64,000 nucleotides of DNA from Coemansia sp. RSA 487 (taxonomy: Eukaryota; Kickxellomycota; Kickxellomycetes; Kickxellales; Kickxellaceae). The DNA is taken from assembly GCA_027577595.1 (NCBI GenBank), contig JANBRJ010000007.1:124001-188000 (forward strand). The letters are read 5' to 3'. Below are positions 48,183-59,915 of the stretch, in pieces. A program made the position numbers and the translations under genes. Positions within the stretch are counted from its first letter, which is position 1; each line of letters starts with the position of its first letter. The notes below the pieces were generated by a model. It did no database searches. It saw only the letters and a list, made by a program, of their open reading frames with translations, and was not told the origin of the DNA.

Positions 48183-49676
48183 ATGGACTCATTCACTAGC
48201 ACTGTCAGTTCACAGGTCTTCTACCTCGATGGTTATGACACGTCATGCTCGATTCTAAGCATTCCGATTTGCTACTGGTACAAGAACGCCGATAGCAACT
48301 CGCAGAATGCCTTTATGCCACCAGAAATACTTGAGCGTTCCTTTTACAAAACATTGCAAGAGTTCCCCATCCTTGCTGGTCATTTAAAAACAGATGCCAA
48401 CAGTCGCATGTACATCAAAGTAGATAAAGATAACTTGAATATGCCAGTGTATACAGACACATGCTGCGATTTGGATTACTCGACCATGGAAGACTCTGGG
48501 TTCAATATAAATAAGCTTCCTGTTGATTTGCGTGAAGGGTACGGGGTCCCGGCTCCATCTGGACTAATTGGCGGAGAAATAACACCAGCCTATATTCGCG
48601 TTATCAGATTAAAAGACAATAGCGGCGTACTTGTCTTTGCCAGAATCGTGCATTGCATTGTTGATGGATACGCATATACAAAGTTCATGAACCGGTGGGC
48701 CGAGATATCCAGATGGATGCACCAACCGCAAGATGATGAGAAGCTTCCACTACCTGCACGCCAGTACATCCATGATCGCTCACTCCCTACCAGCTTCAGA
48801 TCCAGTGAAACAACAGCCCTGGACAGCGCTATGCTTGAATCTCTATCGACAGATAATATTTTTACCAAGTGGTTGTCATGGATATCTCCAGGGACTCGTG
48901 GCCGCTTGGTCAAAGCAGGGAGTAGAGTAGACTATACGTGCTGTTTCTTCCACGTTTCTTCAAAAGTACTGGAAGATATTCGTACATCTGTGCAAAGCCA
49001 TGCTCCGCCAGGTACTCGGTACTCTACCAATGACATTATTACTGCATACACAACCATTGCCGTTGCGCAGGCAAAGAAAAAGGCATCTGCCGATTGGTGG
49101 AGCAAGCCAATACCTTCGGCAATTCACACGATTTTTGGCAGCAGCCAAGGAAAATCCGCGGAATTCGAAGTAACAATAGCTGTGAACATTCGCCCGCGCG
49201 TTAGTCACCCCGATGCCAGCAACTATGTGGGAAATTTGGCTTTAGGGAAGAGCGTTGATGTCCCACAGGATTTAGTTCAAGTGGAGCCCACTGACGAGGC
49301 ATTATCAGCATTGGCTTTAAAGGTACATCAGCTCGCCGCATCGGCAGACGAACAATACTATAGTCAGATGGGATATCTGCTAGAGAGCAAACCAGATAAC
49401 TACTTGCGGCTGATGTATTCCAGCTTTAAGAACGAAAACAAGTTTGGCATAAGTAACCATTCTACATTTGCGCATTACGGTGTTGACTTTGGTGCAGGTA
49501 TACCAACAATGGTACGCCATGCACCACATGCGTTCAATGATTTGTGTTATGTAATGCCAGCTAGTCCAATAACTGGCGGTTACGTGCTTGAGCTCAAGCT
49601 TGCGCCAGATGCAGCTGCCAATCTTATCCAGGACGCTAGCTGGATGAAACTGGTGGACAGGTACGATTGCTACTAG
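48183..49676 (+). CDS. BAHD-like acyltransferase, copy 3 of 3
   Basis: 497 residues from the ATG at 48183. The frame opens 20 codons earlier at 48123, but MDSFTSTVSSQVFYLDGYD at 48183 aligns exactly with the starts of the other two copies, and the extra residues do not look like a targeting signal. HxxxD is HCIVD at 157-161 (IVHCIVDGYA), and DFGAG is at about 436. The enzyme class and compartment are as for copy 2, its nearest relative. It converges on YIF1, with only 140 bases between the two stops. Confidence 0.85.
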   Translation: MDSFTSTVSSQVFYLDGYDTSCSILSIPICYWYKNADSNSQNAFMPPEILERSFYKTLQEFPILAGHLKTDANSRMYIKVDKDNLNMPVYTDTCCDLDYSTMEDSGFNINKLPVDLREGYGVPAPSGLIGGEITPAYIRVIRLKDNSGVLVFARIVHCIVDGYAYTKFMNRWAEISRWMHQPQDDEKLPLPARQYIHDRSLPTSFRSSETTALDSAMLESLSTDNIFTKWLSWISPGTRGRLVKAGSRVDYTCCFFHVSSKVLEDIRTSVQSHAPPGTRYSTNDIITAYTTIAVAQAKKKASADWWSKPIPSAIHTIFGSSQGKSAEFEVTIAVNIRPRVSHPDASNYVGNLALGKSVDVPQDLVQVEPTDEALSALALKVHQLAASADEQYYSQMGYLLESKPDNYLRLMYSSFKNENKFGISNHSTFAHYGVDFGAGIPTMVRHAPHAFNDLCYVMPASPITGGYVLELKLAPDAAANLIQDASWMKLVDRYDCY

Positions 49677-49816
49677 TAGCTCTTAGTTTTCTAGCCATTT
49701 GTAAACCCATATACTATTTTCAAGATATTCGAACAATCTCAAATATACTGTTTTTGGCTTCCGACATCGTAGTGTTTATTCTTAAAGGGTAAAAGCATAT
49801 TAGGCGCTCTTTTATA

Positions 49817-50842
49817 TTACTTTGAGGACTTGTACCGAATAAGAATCCAGATATAGAGGAACTGAAGCATTGCAATGACAAACAAAAAGTGAACGCGCCG
49901 TTTTCTGTGGACATTTATGCCTGTGACAGCCGATGACTCGGGAATAAGAGCATGGCGCAGCGACCGAATCATAAAGAAGGCAAGGGCAAAGCCAGAATAG
50001 AAGAAGGCAAACCACGTCATCCACCACGGAGCCCACGGTTTGAACAGGACAACAACAATGGTGGACACAAACTTGTATCCGCTATACGCAAGGATATCAA
50101 GAAACTGGAGCTCCGTGCCGACATTTAGGAGATAGCAGAACATTTTGATGAGAAGCACCTCAAAGACAATGATGCCTAGCGCAGAGCTTGCTGTGTACCC
50201 AAGGTCCTCTGGGTGGAAGACGCCAAGGCGGCCGATGATTAAGCCGATGACAATCACGTACGACACAAGACCCATCACCGGTATGTAGAGATCCGGTGAG
50301 TTGGTGTCGTCGCGCGGAGGCTTGAACCCAACAACCTGACCTGTCGCATCGCGCTCGGCATGCCTGTGCCAGTTGCGCTGTAACCACGGAAACATCAGCG
50401 CCTTGAGCTTTGCCAGCACGTATATGTTGGAGACGTCAAAGAAGTGCTTCAGCTGCCTCATGTTCACGTAGCGGGTGACGTTCTGCTGGACGTTCTCTTG
50501 CATAGCGTTCATGGCGCTACCGGCAAACTGCATTCCAAGCTGTGCAGCTTGGTTGTTTTGGAACTCCTGTCCCAAAAAGCCGTAGGCCATGTTGAAATTC
50601 GGATTTACCGCTCCTTGCTGTGGTTGTTGGTGTTGTTGAGGATGGGCTGTTGCACCCATTGGTGCAGCAGACTGGAACTGGTGCTGCTGCGGCTGTGGGC
50701 TTGGACCATACGCACTATGCTGGAATTGTTGCTGCTGCTGCTGCTGCTGCTGCTGAGGATCAATCGGAGAGAATGCACCGCGCATGGGCTGCTGGTTTGG
50801 TGGCATGCCTCCACCAGCCATCTGTGCGTTGTAATGTGACAT
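49817..50842 (-). CDS. YIF1: Yif1, Golgi/COPII membrane protein
   Basis: 341 residues from the ATG at 50842; the frame extends to 50899 only through a TTG. The N-terminal ~100 residues are cytosolic, Gln/Pro-rich with a polyQ run. The conserved part begins at about 110 (YGFLGQEFQNNQAAQLGMQF, then VTRYVNMRQLKHFFDVSNIY), and VGFKPPRDDTNSPDLYIPVM precedes five predicted membrane segments between about 195 and 340, ending IRYKSSK. Yif1 works with Yip1 and Ypt1/Ypt31 GTPases in COPII vesicle budding and fusion between ER and Golgi. Single exon. Confidence 0.93.
   Translation of the reverse strand: MSHYNAQMAGGGMPPNQQPMRGAFSPIDPQQQQQQQQQQFQHSAYGPSPQPQQHQFQSAAPMGATAHPQQHQQPQQGAVNPNFNMAYGFLGQEFQNNQAAQLGMQFAGSAMNAMQENVQQNVTRYVNMRQLKHFFDVSNIYVLAKLKALMFPWLQRNWHRHAERDATGQVVGFKPPRDDTNSPDLYIPVMGLVSYVIVIGLIIGRLGVFHPEDLGYTASSALGIIVFEVLLIKMFCYLLNVGTELQFLDILAYSGYKFVSTIVVVLFKPWAPWWMTWFAFFYSGFALAFFMIRSLRHALIPESSAVTGINVHRKRRVHFLFVIAMLQFLYIWILIRYKSSK
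50727..50755 (-). repeat. CAG/CAA tract coding for polyglutamine in YIF1
   Basis: Nearly pure GCT (CAG on the coding strand) triplets in the cytosolic N-terminus of Yif1 give about ten glutamines. A pure triplet run of this kind is prone to length change. Confidence 0.8.
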
Positions 50843-51006
50843 GTATATTTTGAATTTGCCGTGGATAGAGGAATCTAACAAAGTGGATGAAGAAAACAAT
50901 CGAATTAAGCAAGGGGAAAAAGAAGAGTAGGTAAATGAGACGCGTTGAAAAGATTATTTATATTGTGATGTGTCCCTCTTTGATTTACTGAAAGGACTAC
51001 TGTGCT

Positions 51007-51894
51007 TTATACTTGGCGCACAGGAATGAAATATGTCAACGAACCACAAGCCTGGTCGTTAAGCTCGCTGACCCCGCCATAGCCAGCCGACCCAATGTAC
51101 ACGTAAAAGACCACAGCGTGGTGCTCGATGATGCAGCACACAATGTTCTTTGGTACAACATGGTAGCTCTGCAGAAAGCGGATAAAGTTCTTCATGTCGA
51201 CCACCGCTGTGTAAAAGTCGCTTGGCTCACGGTCGGATGCTGTGTTAGCCGAGGGTTCTTGTGTCGAGTCGTACGCCAGGTTCTCCAGACCGCGGAAGAA
51301 CGTCGTGATGTCGACCAGATCGTTGGCTACGCGGATCTTCATGGCACCCTCGCGGTTAGCCGAAACAGCAACGCGATCGCCCATTCCCTTTACCCTCTCG
51401 GCGATGCTGCGCAGGCTGTTGAGCGGAGGCATCATGATGTGCACTTGGCTGTCAGGCACCAGCGGCTCACGGATGGCCTCCATTTGCAGCGGCGTCATCA
51501 CCCGCACTGGCACATCCTGGCAAAGTGTGATCTCGCGGCCGGTCGCCGACTGGTTTTGGATGATGAACGACAGGATTGGTATCCCTTGCTTCTTTGTGAG
51601 CTTTAGCGTCGTTTTCAGCGCACCCTGCGCCGACTTGAGCGCCCGCTGTAAGTTGTCTATGCTGAACTCTAAATATATCTCGTTGCTGTGCAGGCTTTCA
51701 ATTTGATAGTCTGAGAACAGCGCGTTTACGGCAACATCGGACCACAGCTGAAGTCCAGAACCTATATCAGTGATAACGATAATGTGGAGCTTTTCTGTCG
51801 TCAGTTTAAGCACTGCGCTCTTCGACAGCTTGTCGATGCTTTGCACGACGCGCAGAAGAAGGTTAGGGTTGGAAAGTAGCGTACGGAACCGCAT
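51007..51894 (-). CDS. HUS1: Hus1, 9-1-1 checkpoint clamp subunit
   Basis: 295 residues. The start is MRFRTLLSNPNLLLRVVQSI, typical of Hus1, at the ATG at 51894. The frame continues to 51903, but only with a GTG. Later conserved parts are LKLTTEKLHIIVI, the NEIYLEFSIDNLQRALKSAQ segment, GIPILSFIIQ, the linker VPVRVMTPLQMEAIREPLVP, and the C-terminal ACGSLTYFIPVRQV. The protein folds as two PCNA-like domains and joins Rad9 and Rad1 in the ring clamp that is loaded at damaged DNA and activates the ATR-type kinase. Single exon; same direction as YIF1, 164 bases away. Confidence 0.93.
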   Translation of the reverse strand: MRFRTLLSNPNLLLRVVQSIDKLSKSAVLKLTTEKLHIIVITDIGSGLQLWSDVAVNALFSDYQIESLHSNEIYLEFSIDNLQRALKSAQGALKTTLKLTKKQGIPILSFIIQNQSATGREITLCQDVPVRVMTPLQMEAIREPLVPDSQVHIMMPPLNSLRSIAERVKGMGDRVAVSANREGAMKIRVANDLVDITTFFRGLENLAYDSTQEPSANTASDREPSDFYTAVVDMKNFIRFLQSYHVVPKNIVCCIIEHHAVVFYVYIGSAGYGGVSELNDQACGSLTYFIPVRQV

Positions 51895-53125
51895 TAGCAG
51901 CACTATGTTGTCCGTACAAGGAAAAATAGGACAGGTATGTATTTATACAAACTTTATAGAAAATAAATAAAAGTGCAATAAAAAAGCTGAAATAAGAAAG
52001 AGGCGATGCGCTCACGTCTTTTAAACTCGCTTTTATTACATGCGATTGCTGCGCAAAAAAAAGTCCAATCGAATAGGCGCAAAAAGGCCAAATGCTTTCC
52101 TGCGATTCTCAAGGAAAAGAAAGCTGTGACAAGCATTTCTAAAAATATTCAGCTAAATACTTGTGTAGTTTCCAGCCATTGACTGATTTAACTTTCATCT
52201 AGCTTTTGCTTGAGGAAGCGCACGTAAACTGGCGGGTCCTGAATATTCTGCTAAAAATATACAACATGGGGATAAAACCCCTTTTAAAAGAAACAAAAGC
52301 AGCCGAATGCTATCTACATTTGTTTTTAAGAGCCAAAAATAGTGGCTGCAAAAATCGGAAAATGGCAGATGTTTGTCTTTTTTGCTTATTTATTTTATAT
52401 TGAATGAGATTTGAAGCGTGGACATGCCGAAATATCCAGAATTTTCCACTAATGAAACAGCCAAAAATGTGAGAAGAATGGCTTGTCAGTTAAACAAGCA
52501 TTAAAATGTAGGTAGTGAAAGGTACTTGTGTATAATGTTTTGATTGTGTGAAATGTCGGCCATTTTTTAGTTCAAGTTTTTGTCGGCTCCATAGCTTCCA
52601 ATTCTCGTGTCCACAGATAATGTGCCTTGGCTGATTTTACTGTGGTGCAATTTATAAAGTGTAATGCATATATCGATTCATTTATATAACAAACATGTGG
52701 AGGTTTATGTGTCAAAAAGTGTTTATTTATTTGGGATCTATAACAATATCATAAACGGCTCATTTATCATTTGTTCAGAAAACAAATCTCAGTGGTAGTA
52801 CGTTTACGTAACATTTAATGTCTGTAGTGTACATTCATGGCTCCACTCACTCCAAAAATACATATGCGGATCTTTTATCCCCCAGCCAAAACCCACATAA
52901 AATATTATGAGGTGTAAGGAGAGGAAATTGGAAAACAATTACGCCAGCCAACAGCATATGAAATAGCGTAAATAACAAGAGAGGTTGTCCAAGCAGCAAA
53001 ACAATGTTTTCAGAACATTTTCTTCTTCACCTCTGTCCATCTTATCGAATATTACTTGTTACCAAATACGTCCATTGTTCAGCATTTTTCTAACCCCACA
53101 TATTTGAATCCTATTCACCATTAGC
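51895..53125. other. Long A/T-rich intergenic region
   Basis: About 1.23 kb. No frame with family signal: 52206-52403 (+) and 51954-52136 (-) look like chance. No RNA gene recognised. With the relic at 53126-53815, this is the most gene-poor part of the right half. Confidence 0.5.
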
Positions 53126-53815
53126 ATGTTGAATACTCCACCTCCAGACACTTTGCCTCAGTCCACTGCAGATCCGCCAACCCCTACTGATTGCTCAATC
53201 ACCAAGCCGTCACTAGTTCTTCGTATGTATGCGAATTCTTATGGAGATATATTTGACGGATTAGTGAGGCATCGCAGACGTGTGACTGAGAACTCCCCGC
53301 TGTACATTCAAAGAGAAGATTCTATCGACGATAAACTATGAAGTGTAAAGTGTAATGACAAAGACCAGTATAATACGCTTATAATGAACCCATTTGGGGA
53401 AGCTACACTTCATACCCATGATATACAGAGCATGATACCATAGTAGATATGCTGCTTGTATGGCCAGTAAAAGATAGCTATGAGGATATACTGATTTCTG
53501 AACTAAATAAGTTTGGAAAAGTATATGGATGTCCAGTAACAGCAGCTCTAGATGACATAGCAGCGGGCTATCTGCATTTAGTTGCCGAGTTTGATAAGAA
53601 CAGAGCGGATTGCCAGAGATCTTGATGGCCGGTAATCAGAAAATTGCCATCATCTACAAAGCTATTGATAATAACGTTTGCGCTCGTTGTTGAAAGGTTT
53701 TCTCAAAGTTCAAGTACTTGTGTGGAAACACTACATTCTGCGACACCAATCACTGATGCGGCTTCAAGTAGACCAACATCTTTCCATTTAAATTTATGCT
53801 GCTGACTTGCAATAA
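53126..53815 (+). pseudogene. Relic of a U2AF-like RRM (UHM) protein gene
   Basis: 53126-53222 encodes MLNTPPPDTLPQSTADPP... and ends at a GTATGT donor. An acceptor at 53445-53446 resumes in phase as HMLLVWPVKDSYEDILISEL, then NKFGKVYGCPVTAALDDIAA and GYLHLVAEFDK. This has the order of an RRM of the U2AF large-subunit type (E..KFGKV, then G..V.EF), in which DCQ and GR follow. Sequence after about 53605 continues the RRM in another frame (ERIARDLDGR at about 53606-53634), and stops follow in each frame. I therefore read it as a decayed or truncated copy of a splicing-factor-like gene. Evidence is by pattern only; a small truncated functional protein ending at 53625 is an alternative. Confidence 0.38.
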
Positions 53816-53937
53816 TAAATTCCTTTTATGGATTTCAAAGTATAAGATGTCAACATCGCAAAAAGCACTTAAACCATGGGATTTAGCTTTAAAATATATA
53901 TTCAACCAGAAACAAACACCCTTACATAACTACATAT

Positions 53938-55382
<1,445 letters not shown>

Positions 55383-55692
55383 ACTTGCTTTTTTTTCTAA
55401 TACTGAAGAGAAATATAATTCAAAAAGGAATTCGGAAAAGCGGAGAAAAGAAGAAAAAGAAAGAGGTTTGTGACAAAGCTTTTTGAAACAGAAAAGGGCT
55501 AAAAACCCTTTCCTAATATTAGGAATTAAAAAATAACTGATCAAGTTTAGATCAACGAACATTAGAACCACTTCATCATCATCAATCTTGTTCTGCTTTC
55601 TATCGAAAAACAAGTGTTTTCATTCTGTAAAGTTTATTTATTTTCATTAGTAATATAAATTCGACACCTTTTGTGCTTTAGCTAGTTTCTAC

Positions 55693-56976
55693 ATGGACGC
55701 GACAAGCAGAGGCACGTCATATGTGTACGGAATAGAGCGGCACACCCTCTGCCTTGCTTCGCTCGCCGGAGACACGGCCAACAACCGGTTTGCTCTAGGC
55801 ACGCTGGGGATCACCGAGCCCGGTGAAATCCACTTGGTAGACTTTAAAAGCGACGAAAACATACTGCAGAGCACAGTTTACAAGCACTCAAGCGGAGTAC
55901 GAGCACTAGCGTCGACGCCCTGGGATCCCTCGCGCCTCGTGGTGGTAAACTGTGGAAGTCCTTCGGCGAAGACTACCCAGCCAATGGTAGAGCTTGTTGC
56001 TCTGCCTGATCTGCCACACCATGCACTGTCGGACCAAGAGCCAGCTGCGGAGCACGAAACACAGCGTGTTGCACAGCTTCAACCGGCCGGCACTCAGATA
56101 ACAGATCCGCTACACCAGGCACCTCCTTCCCCGCACAGCGTCGTTTGCCATCCAACAGCACATGGCAAACGAGCAGCAGTGGTCTCTGCAGCAAATGTCG
56201 TTATCTGGAATCTGGCACAATCGCCAGAGCCATCGTCCATATTCACGGTAACCGCATCCACACAACTGATGGATGACATTGAGGCCGCCGCGTGGCATCC
56301 AACAAACGCCAACCAGTTTTCGACAACAGACAGCACATGCATACGTACCTGGGACACGCGAACCGATGCACAAAAGACACATGAGACTATGACTATCGAG
56401 TGCGCACACAGCGCCAAAGTCCGCGCACTAGACTACAATCCCAATCTTCCGTATATATTGGCCTCTGGAGGCGACGATGGATCAGTGCGTATCTGGGATA
56501 CGCGTAACCCAACCACCGCTCTTATGGAAATGGATAACCACACGCACTGGGTGTATGGTGTCGAGTTCAACCCGAACCACGACCAGCTGCTTCTATCCGC
56601 AGGATCCGATGGCCTGGTCAACTTGGAAAGCGCGGTGTCCGTGTCCTCTGCCCACGTGGTTGCTGGTATTGGTAGTCGGTCTGCTTCAAACACAAGCAGG
56701 TCGTATCCCAGCAACAGTTTAGATATCGCTGCTGCAGCAGCTACAGAAACAAACAACGATAAAGGCACTACTAAGAACTCTGACAACAGTGATGACGAAG
56801 ACGATACTCAAAAGCCAACCGATGGACTCGTTGCCCAATTCGATGACCACGAAACCAGCGTCTATGCTGCGCATTGGTCGGCGGCAGATCCTTGGATATT
56901 CGCCTCGCTGTCGTTTGACGGACGCATGGTCATTAATCTTGTTCCGCGAGAGGAAAAGTACAAAATCCTGCTCTAG
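55693..56976 (+). CDS. EIPR1: EIPR1/TSSC1 WD40 protein (EARP/GARP interacting)
   Basis: 427 residues in one exon. It begins MDATSRGTSYVYGIERHTLC, close to the start of EIPR1 (GLE.QARCL.). WD40 repeats run along the length: VVIWNLAQ at about 165-180, TCIRTWDTRTD near 217, HSAKVRALDYNPNLPYILAS, VRIWDTRNPTTALMEMDNHT near 265, HWVYGVEFNPNHDQLLLSAG, and a last repeat ending DPWIFASLSFDGRMVINLVP. Insertions are at about 110-150 and 320-375. The protein helps EARP/GARP tethering complexes in endosome recycling and dense-core traffic. It converges on eIF3a with 143 bases between the stops. Confidence 0.88.
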   Translation: MDATSRGTSYVYGIERHTLCLASLAGDTANNRFALGTLGITEPGEIHLVDFKSDENILQSTVYKHSSGVRALASTPWDPSRLVVVNCGSPSAKTTQPMVELVALPDLPHHALSDQEPAAEHETQRVAQLQPAGTQITDPLHQAPPSPHSVVCHPTAHGKRAAVVSAANVVIWNLAQSPEPSSIFTVTASTQLMDDIEAAAWHPTNANQFSTTDSTCIRTWDTRTDAQKTHETMTIECAHSAKVRALDYNPNLPYILASGGDDGSVRIWDTRNPTTALMEMDNHTHWVYGVEFNPNHDQLLLSAGSDGLVNLESAVSVSSAHVVAGIGSRSASNTSRSYPSNSLDIAAAAATETNNDKGTTKNSDNSDDEDDTQKPTDGLVAQFDDHETSVYAAHWSAADPWIFASLSFDGRMVINLVPREEKYKILL

Positions 56977-57119
56977 TTTTAGAGTTTGGACTTTATTCAA
57001 ACGTCAAGCAGAAAAAAATGTGATAATTCTTAGATTCATAATAGCGATCCGTGTTTTGTAACCGGTCCAAAGGCAATAAAAATTCTGAATAAAATGGCTA
57101 GCTCCTAAACTATAAAAAG

Positions 57120-59915
57120 CTACTTGCGACGGTTGGGCGGGACGTACCTGCTAGGGGCTGGAGTAGCAGGGCTGGGAGACGAGCCGCTGGGTCTTGGAGA
57201 CGATTCTGCAGGTCTGGGAGATGACTCGGCAGGTTTGGGAGACGGCGCTCCGGTAGACGGCGGTGTAACACCAGCGCTGGCCCTGAAAGGAGCCCCACCA
57301 GCACGGCGGCTTGGTGGAACATACTTGCCAGCAGAGGCCCTCTGCTCGCGCTCCCTCTCGAGCTCCTGCTCACGCTCCATGCGCTTCCTCAGTAGCTCCT
57401 CGTCGCGGGCACGCTGCGCAGCCATCATCTCGCGATGCTTAGCCAGCTCTGCTGCCTTGGCCGCCTTGACACGCTCCTCTTCAGCCTCTTTCTCCTCGCG
57501 CTCAGCGCGCTCGCGAGCCTCAGTTTCCTCCTTCTCGGCCTTCAAGCGGCGGTACTCCTCGATGCGCTCCTCTTTGGCCTGGGCAAGCGCCTCACGGATA
57601 TGTCTGCGCTCGTTGGCAAGCGCTTCCGAGCGGCCCTGGTCGAGATCCTTGCGCACAGTGTTGAAATCGTCAAGCATGCGCACGAAACGGCGCTTGAACT
57701 CCATATCCTGCTCATGCTTCTCCTTAGTCTGCGCCAGCTGCGCCTTGCGAGCATCCTCGTGGTTCTTGCGATCAGACTTCTTCTGGTTGTCATAGTCGTC
57801 CTCAATAAGAGGCTGCTCGCGCTTGCGGTATGCACGCTCGGTAAGGTCCGTCTTACGCCACATGGTCTTCAAGCGCGCCTGCATGTCCTGCTTTTCTTTC
57901 TCGATCTGCTGAACTTGGAGCTCTAGCAGCTTGGTGGTGTCGAGCTCCTCCAGCTCATTGATATCGATCTCAATGCCTGCCTTCTCCTTGATCGAATCAG
58001 CAATCTTCTTGGCCTCCAGGCGCTGGATCTCCTCGCGCTCCTTCTGGAGACGGTCGACCTCGCGCTGGCGCTTCTCTTCGGCAACACGCTGGCGCTCCTG
58101 CTCCTGCTCACGCTGCATGCGGATTGTACGCTCGCGCTCCTCAGCACGCTCCTTGCGGGAAATGGCGTTCTCAATGGCTTCCTTTCTGCGCTCAATGACA
58201 AGCTTGCGCGATGATGCCACGTTGTGTTCCTCCTGCATGTTTTGGAGCGCCTTGGTAATAGCATCAGTCTTTTGTGCTTGCCTCTCAGCGACGTAGTCGG
58301 GGCAGGCAACGCGCTGGGCGTTGGACAGGCAGATCGCCAGAGAGCTCAGCTGAGAGCGCATAAGATCCGATGGAGACGCCTGCAGCTGGGCGCTGCTGCT
58401 CGATGACTGAGAGCTGTCAAATGGATCGGTGTCAAAGACAACCGAGCGGGTCTGGTAGTCGATGCGCAGCTGGAACTCGCCGCGGCGGGCACCGTTCATG
58501 ATGAAGCGCTCAATCTGAGCAGGCGTCATCGAGTACGGCTCTGGGAAGCGGGCAAGGCGAAGGATAAAGTCCAGCTGCACAGAGGTGTACACCTGCGAAA
58601 GCTGCTGCAGGAGACGGGTAAGCACAACGTTGCAGAGCAGGGTTCCGTACTTGGAGTCGTTCTCGTTCTTTGCAATCTGCTCAGAGAGGATCGGCCCAAG
58701 CTTCTTGCAGATCGACAAAGGATGGAACTGCTCCTCAACAAGGTCGTAGAGAGGACGGAGCTCCGGGCGCACGCGGCTCAAGATGTCGTTGCCAATAAGG
58801 TCGTTGATCAGGCTCACACGAGTCGGAGCGGAGCTCAGGAAGAGCAGATTGGTGTAGCGCTGGGTACGATGCTTGTTCTCCTTTGTAGTAGCCGAAAGGA
58901 CGCGCGACGATGGCTTGATAATGGGCACGGCCAGTGTCGATAAGAGCACGTTGTTGGCAACACCCTGCAGCTGCTCCTCGGTAAACACGTTGGTGTAGCG
59001 GAAGATGTACCCGTAGTAGCGGTGCCAGGCGGCAGCAAGGAAGAGCGGGTTCTTGGCAACGTACATGACACGGGTAAGCTTCTCAAAGTAGTTTGCCATA
59101 GCCTGGGGCTTGATCGGGCGCTTCGACTGCTGGATGAGGTTATGGATGTCCTCAATCGAGCGGTAGCTCTCCTGCCACAGCTCCATCTCGGTAGCTGTAT
59201 TTAGCTGGTGGAAATGGGTGTCAAGGAACAGCTGCATGGTCTCCGGGTTCGAGAGGTTGATGGAGTTTTGCTGGTGTGAGTACTTGACGATTGCCTGCAG
59301 ATGGCCGCGTAGCAGCTCGCAAAGACGACGGAATTCAGTCTTGCGCTCGTATGTCTTGCAGAAATCGATAGCCTTGTTGGAGATGTTCTGGTACAGGGCT
59401 TCAAAGCGGACGTTGTTGCGCATAATATCCAGAAGGTTGCGGTAGGCTTCCCACAGGAACTTGAGCCAAGGGGTGACAAGGGCGCGGTCCGCACGGTCCT
59501 TGGACTGCTCTCCAGTGACAGAGCTCAGGATCATCTCTTCTGGAGACTCGGCTTCGTCAAGGTCCTCGACATCATCCACAGTGGCCTTCTCGGCGCTCTG
59601 CTGGGCATCGACAACGTGCTTGGTTATCTCCTCAAGCATGTACGTAACCACAACATCCATGGACTCGGGGTTGTTATACTGCACAATGTTGCGGTACTGC
59701 GTCAGGCCATCCTTCAGCTGCTTTCCCTTGCGCTGCTCAACGCAAAGGTGCACAAACTTCTTGATGAACGGCTCGGCGTTCCCCCCGGTGACGTTGCGGA
59801 GACGCTTGGCTGTAAGAACCTCATACAGGGTCTCCAGAGCCGTGGTAGACTGGCCGACCTTGATAAGCTCTTCGGCGCGCTTGAGGAAGACATCGGGGCT
59901 CGTGGCGTACACCAT
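57120..59915 (-). CDS. TIF32: eIF3a (Tif32/Rpg1), translation initiation factor 3 subunit A
   Basis: 931 residues, one exon. The N-terminus (LKRAEELIKVGQSTTALETL, YEVLTAKRLR) and the helical body (LWEAYRNLLDIMRNNVRFEA, FCKTYERKTEFRRLCELLR) are the eIF3a TPR-like region. The PCI domain is at about 300-500 (FLSSAPTRVSLINDLIG, SMTPAQIERFIMNGARRGEF). From about 560 to 860 the protein is a highly charged Arg/Glu/Lys helix (RERTIRMQREQEQERQRVAE), the spectrin-like segment that binds eIF3b and eIF3g. The tail has SSPRPAE-type repeats and ends in RYVPPNRRK. eIF3a is the scaffold of eIF3 on the 40S subunit. ATG at 59915. Confidence 0.95.
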   Translation of the reverse strand: MVYATSPDVFLKRAEELIKVGQSTTALETLYEVLTAKRLRNVTGGNAEPFIKKFVHLCVEQRKGKQLKDGLTQYRNIVQYNNPESMDVVVTYMLEEITKHVVDAQQSAEKATVDDVEDLDEAESPEEMILSSVTGEQSKDRADRALVTPWLKFLWEAYRNLLDIMRNNVRFEALYQNISNKAIDFCKTYERKTEFRRLCELLRGHLQAIVKYSHQQNSINLSNPETMQLFLDTHFHQLNTATEMELWQESYRSIEDIHNLIQQSKRPIKPQAMANYFEKLTRVMYVAKNPLFLAAAWHRYYGYIFRYTNVFTEEQLQGVANNVLLSTLAVPIIKPSSRVLSATTKENKHRTQRYTNLLFLSSAPTRVSLINDLIGNDILSRVRPELRPLYDLVEEQFHPLSICKKLGPILSEQIAKNENDSKYGTLLCNVVLTRLLQQLSQVYTSVQLDFILRLARFPEPYSMTPAQIERFIMNGARRGEFQLRIDYQTRSVVFDTDPFDSSQSSSSSAQLQASPSDLMRSQLSSLAICLSNAQRVACPDYVAERQAQKTDAITKALQNMQEEHNVASSRKLVIERRKEAIENAISRKERAEERERTIRMQREQEQERQRVAEEKRQREVDRLQKEREEIQRLEAKKIADSIKEKAGIEIDINELEELDTTKLLELQVQQIEKEKQDMQARLKTMWRKTDLTERAYRKREQPLIEDDYDNQKKSDRKNHEDARKAQLAQTKEKHEQDMEFKRRFVRMLDDFNTVRKDLDQGRSEALANERRHIREALAQAKEERIEEYRRLKAEKEETEARERAEREEKEAEEERVKAAKAAELAKHREMMAAQRARDEELLRKRMEREQELEREREQRASAGKYVPPSRRAGGAPFRASAGVTPPSTGAPSPKPAESSPRPAESSPRPSGSSPSPATPAPSRYVPPNRRK

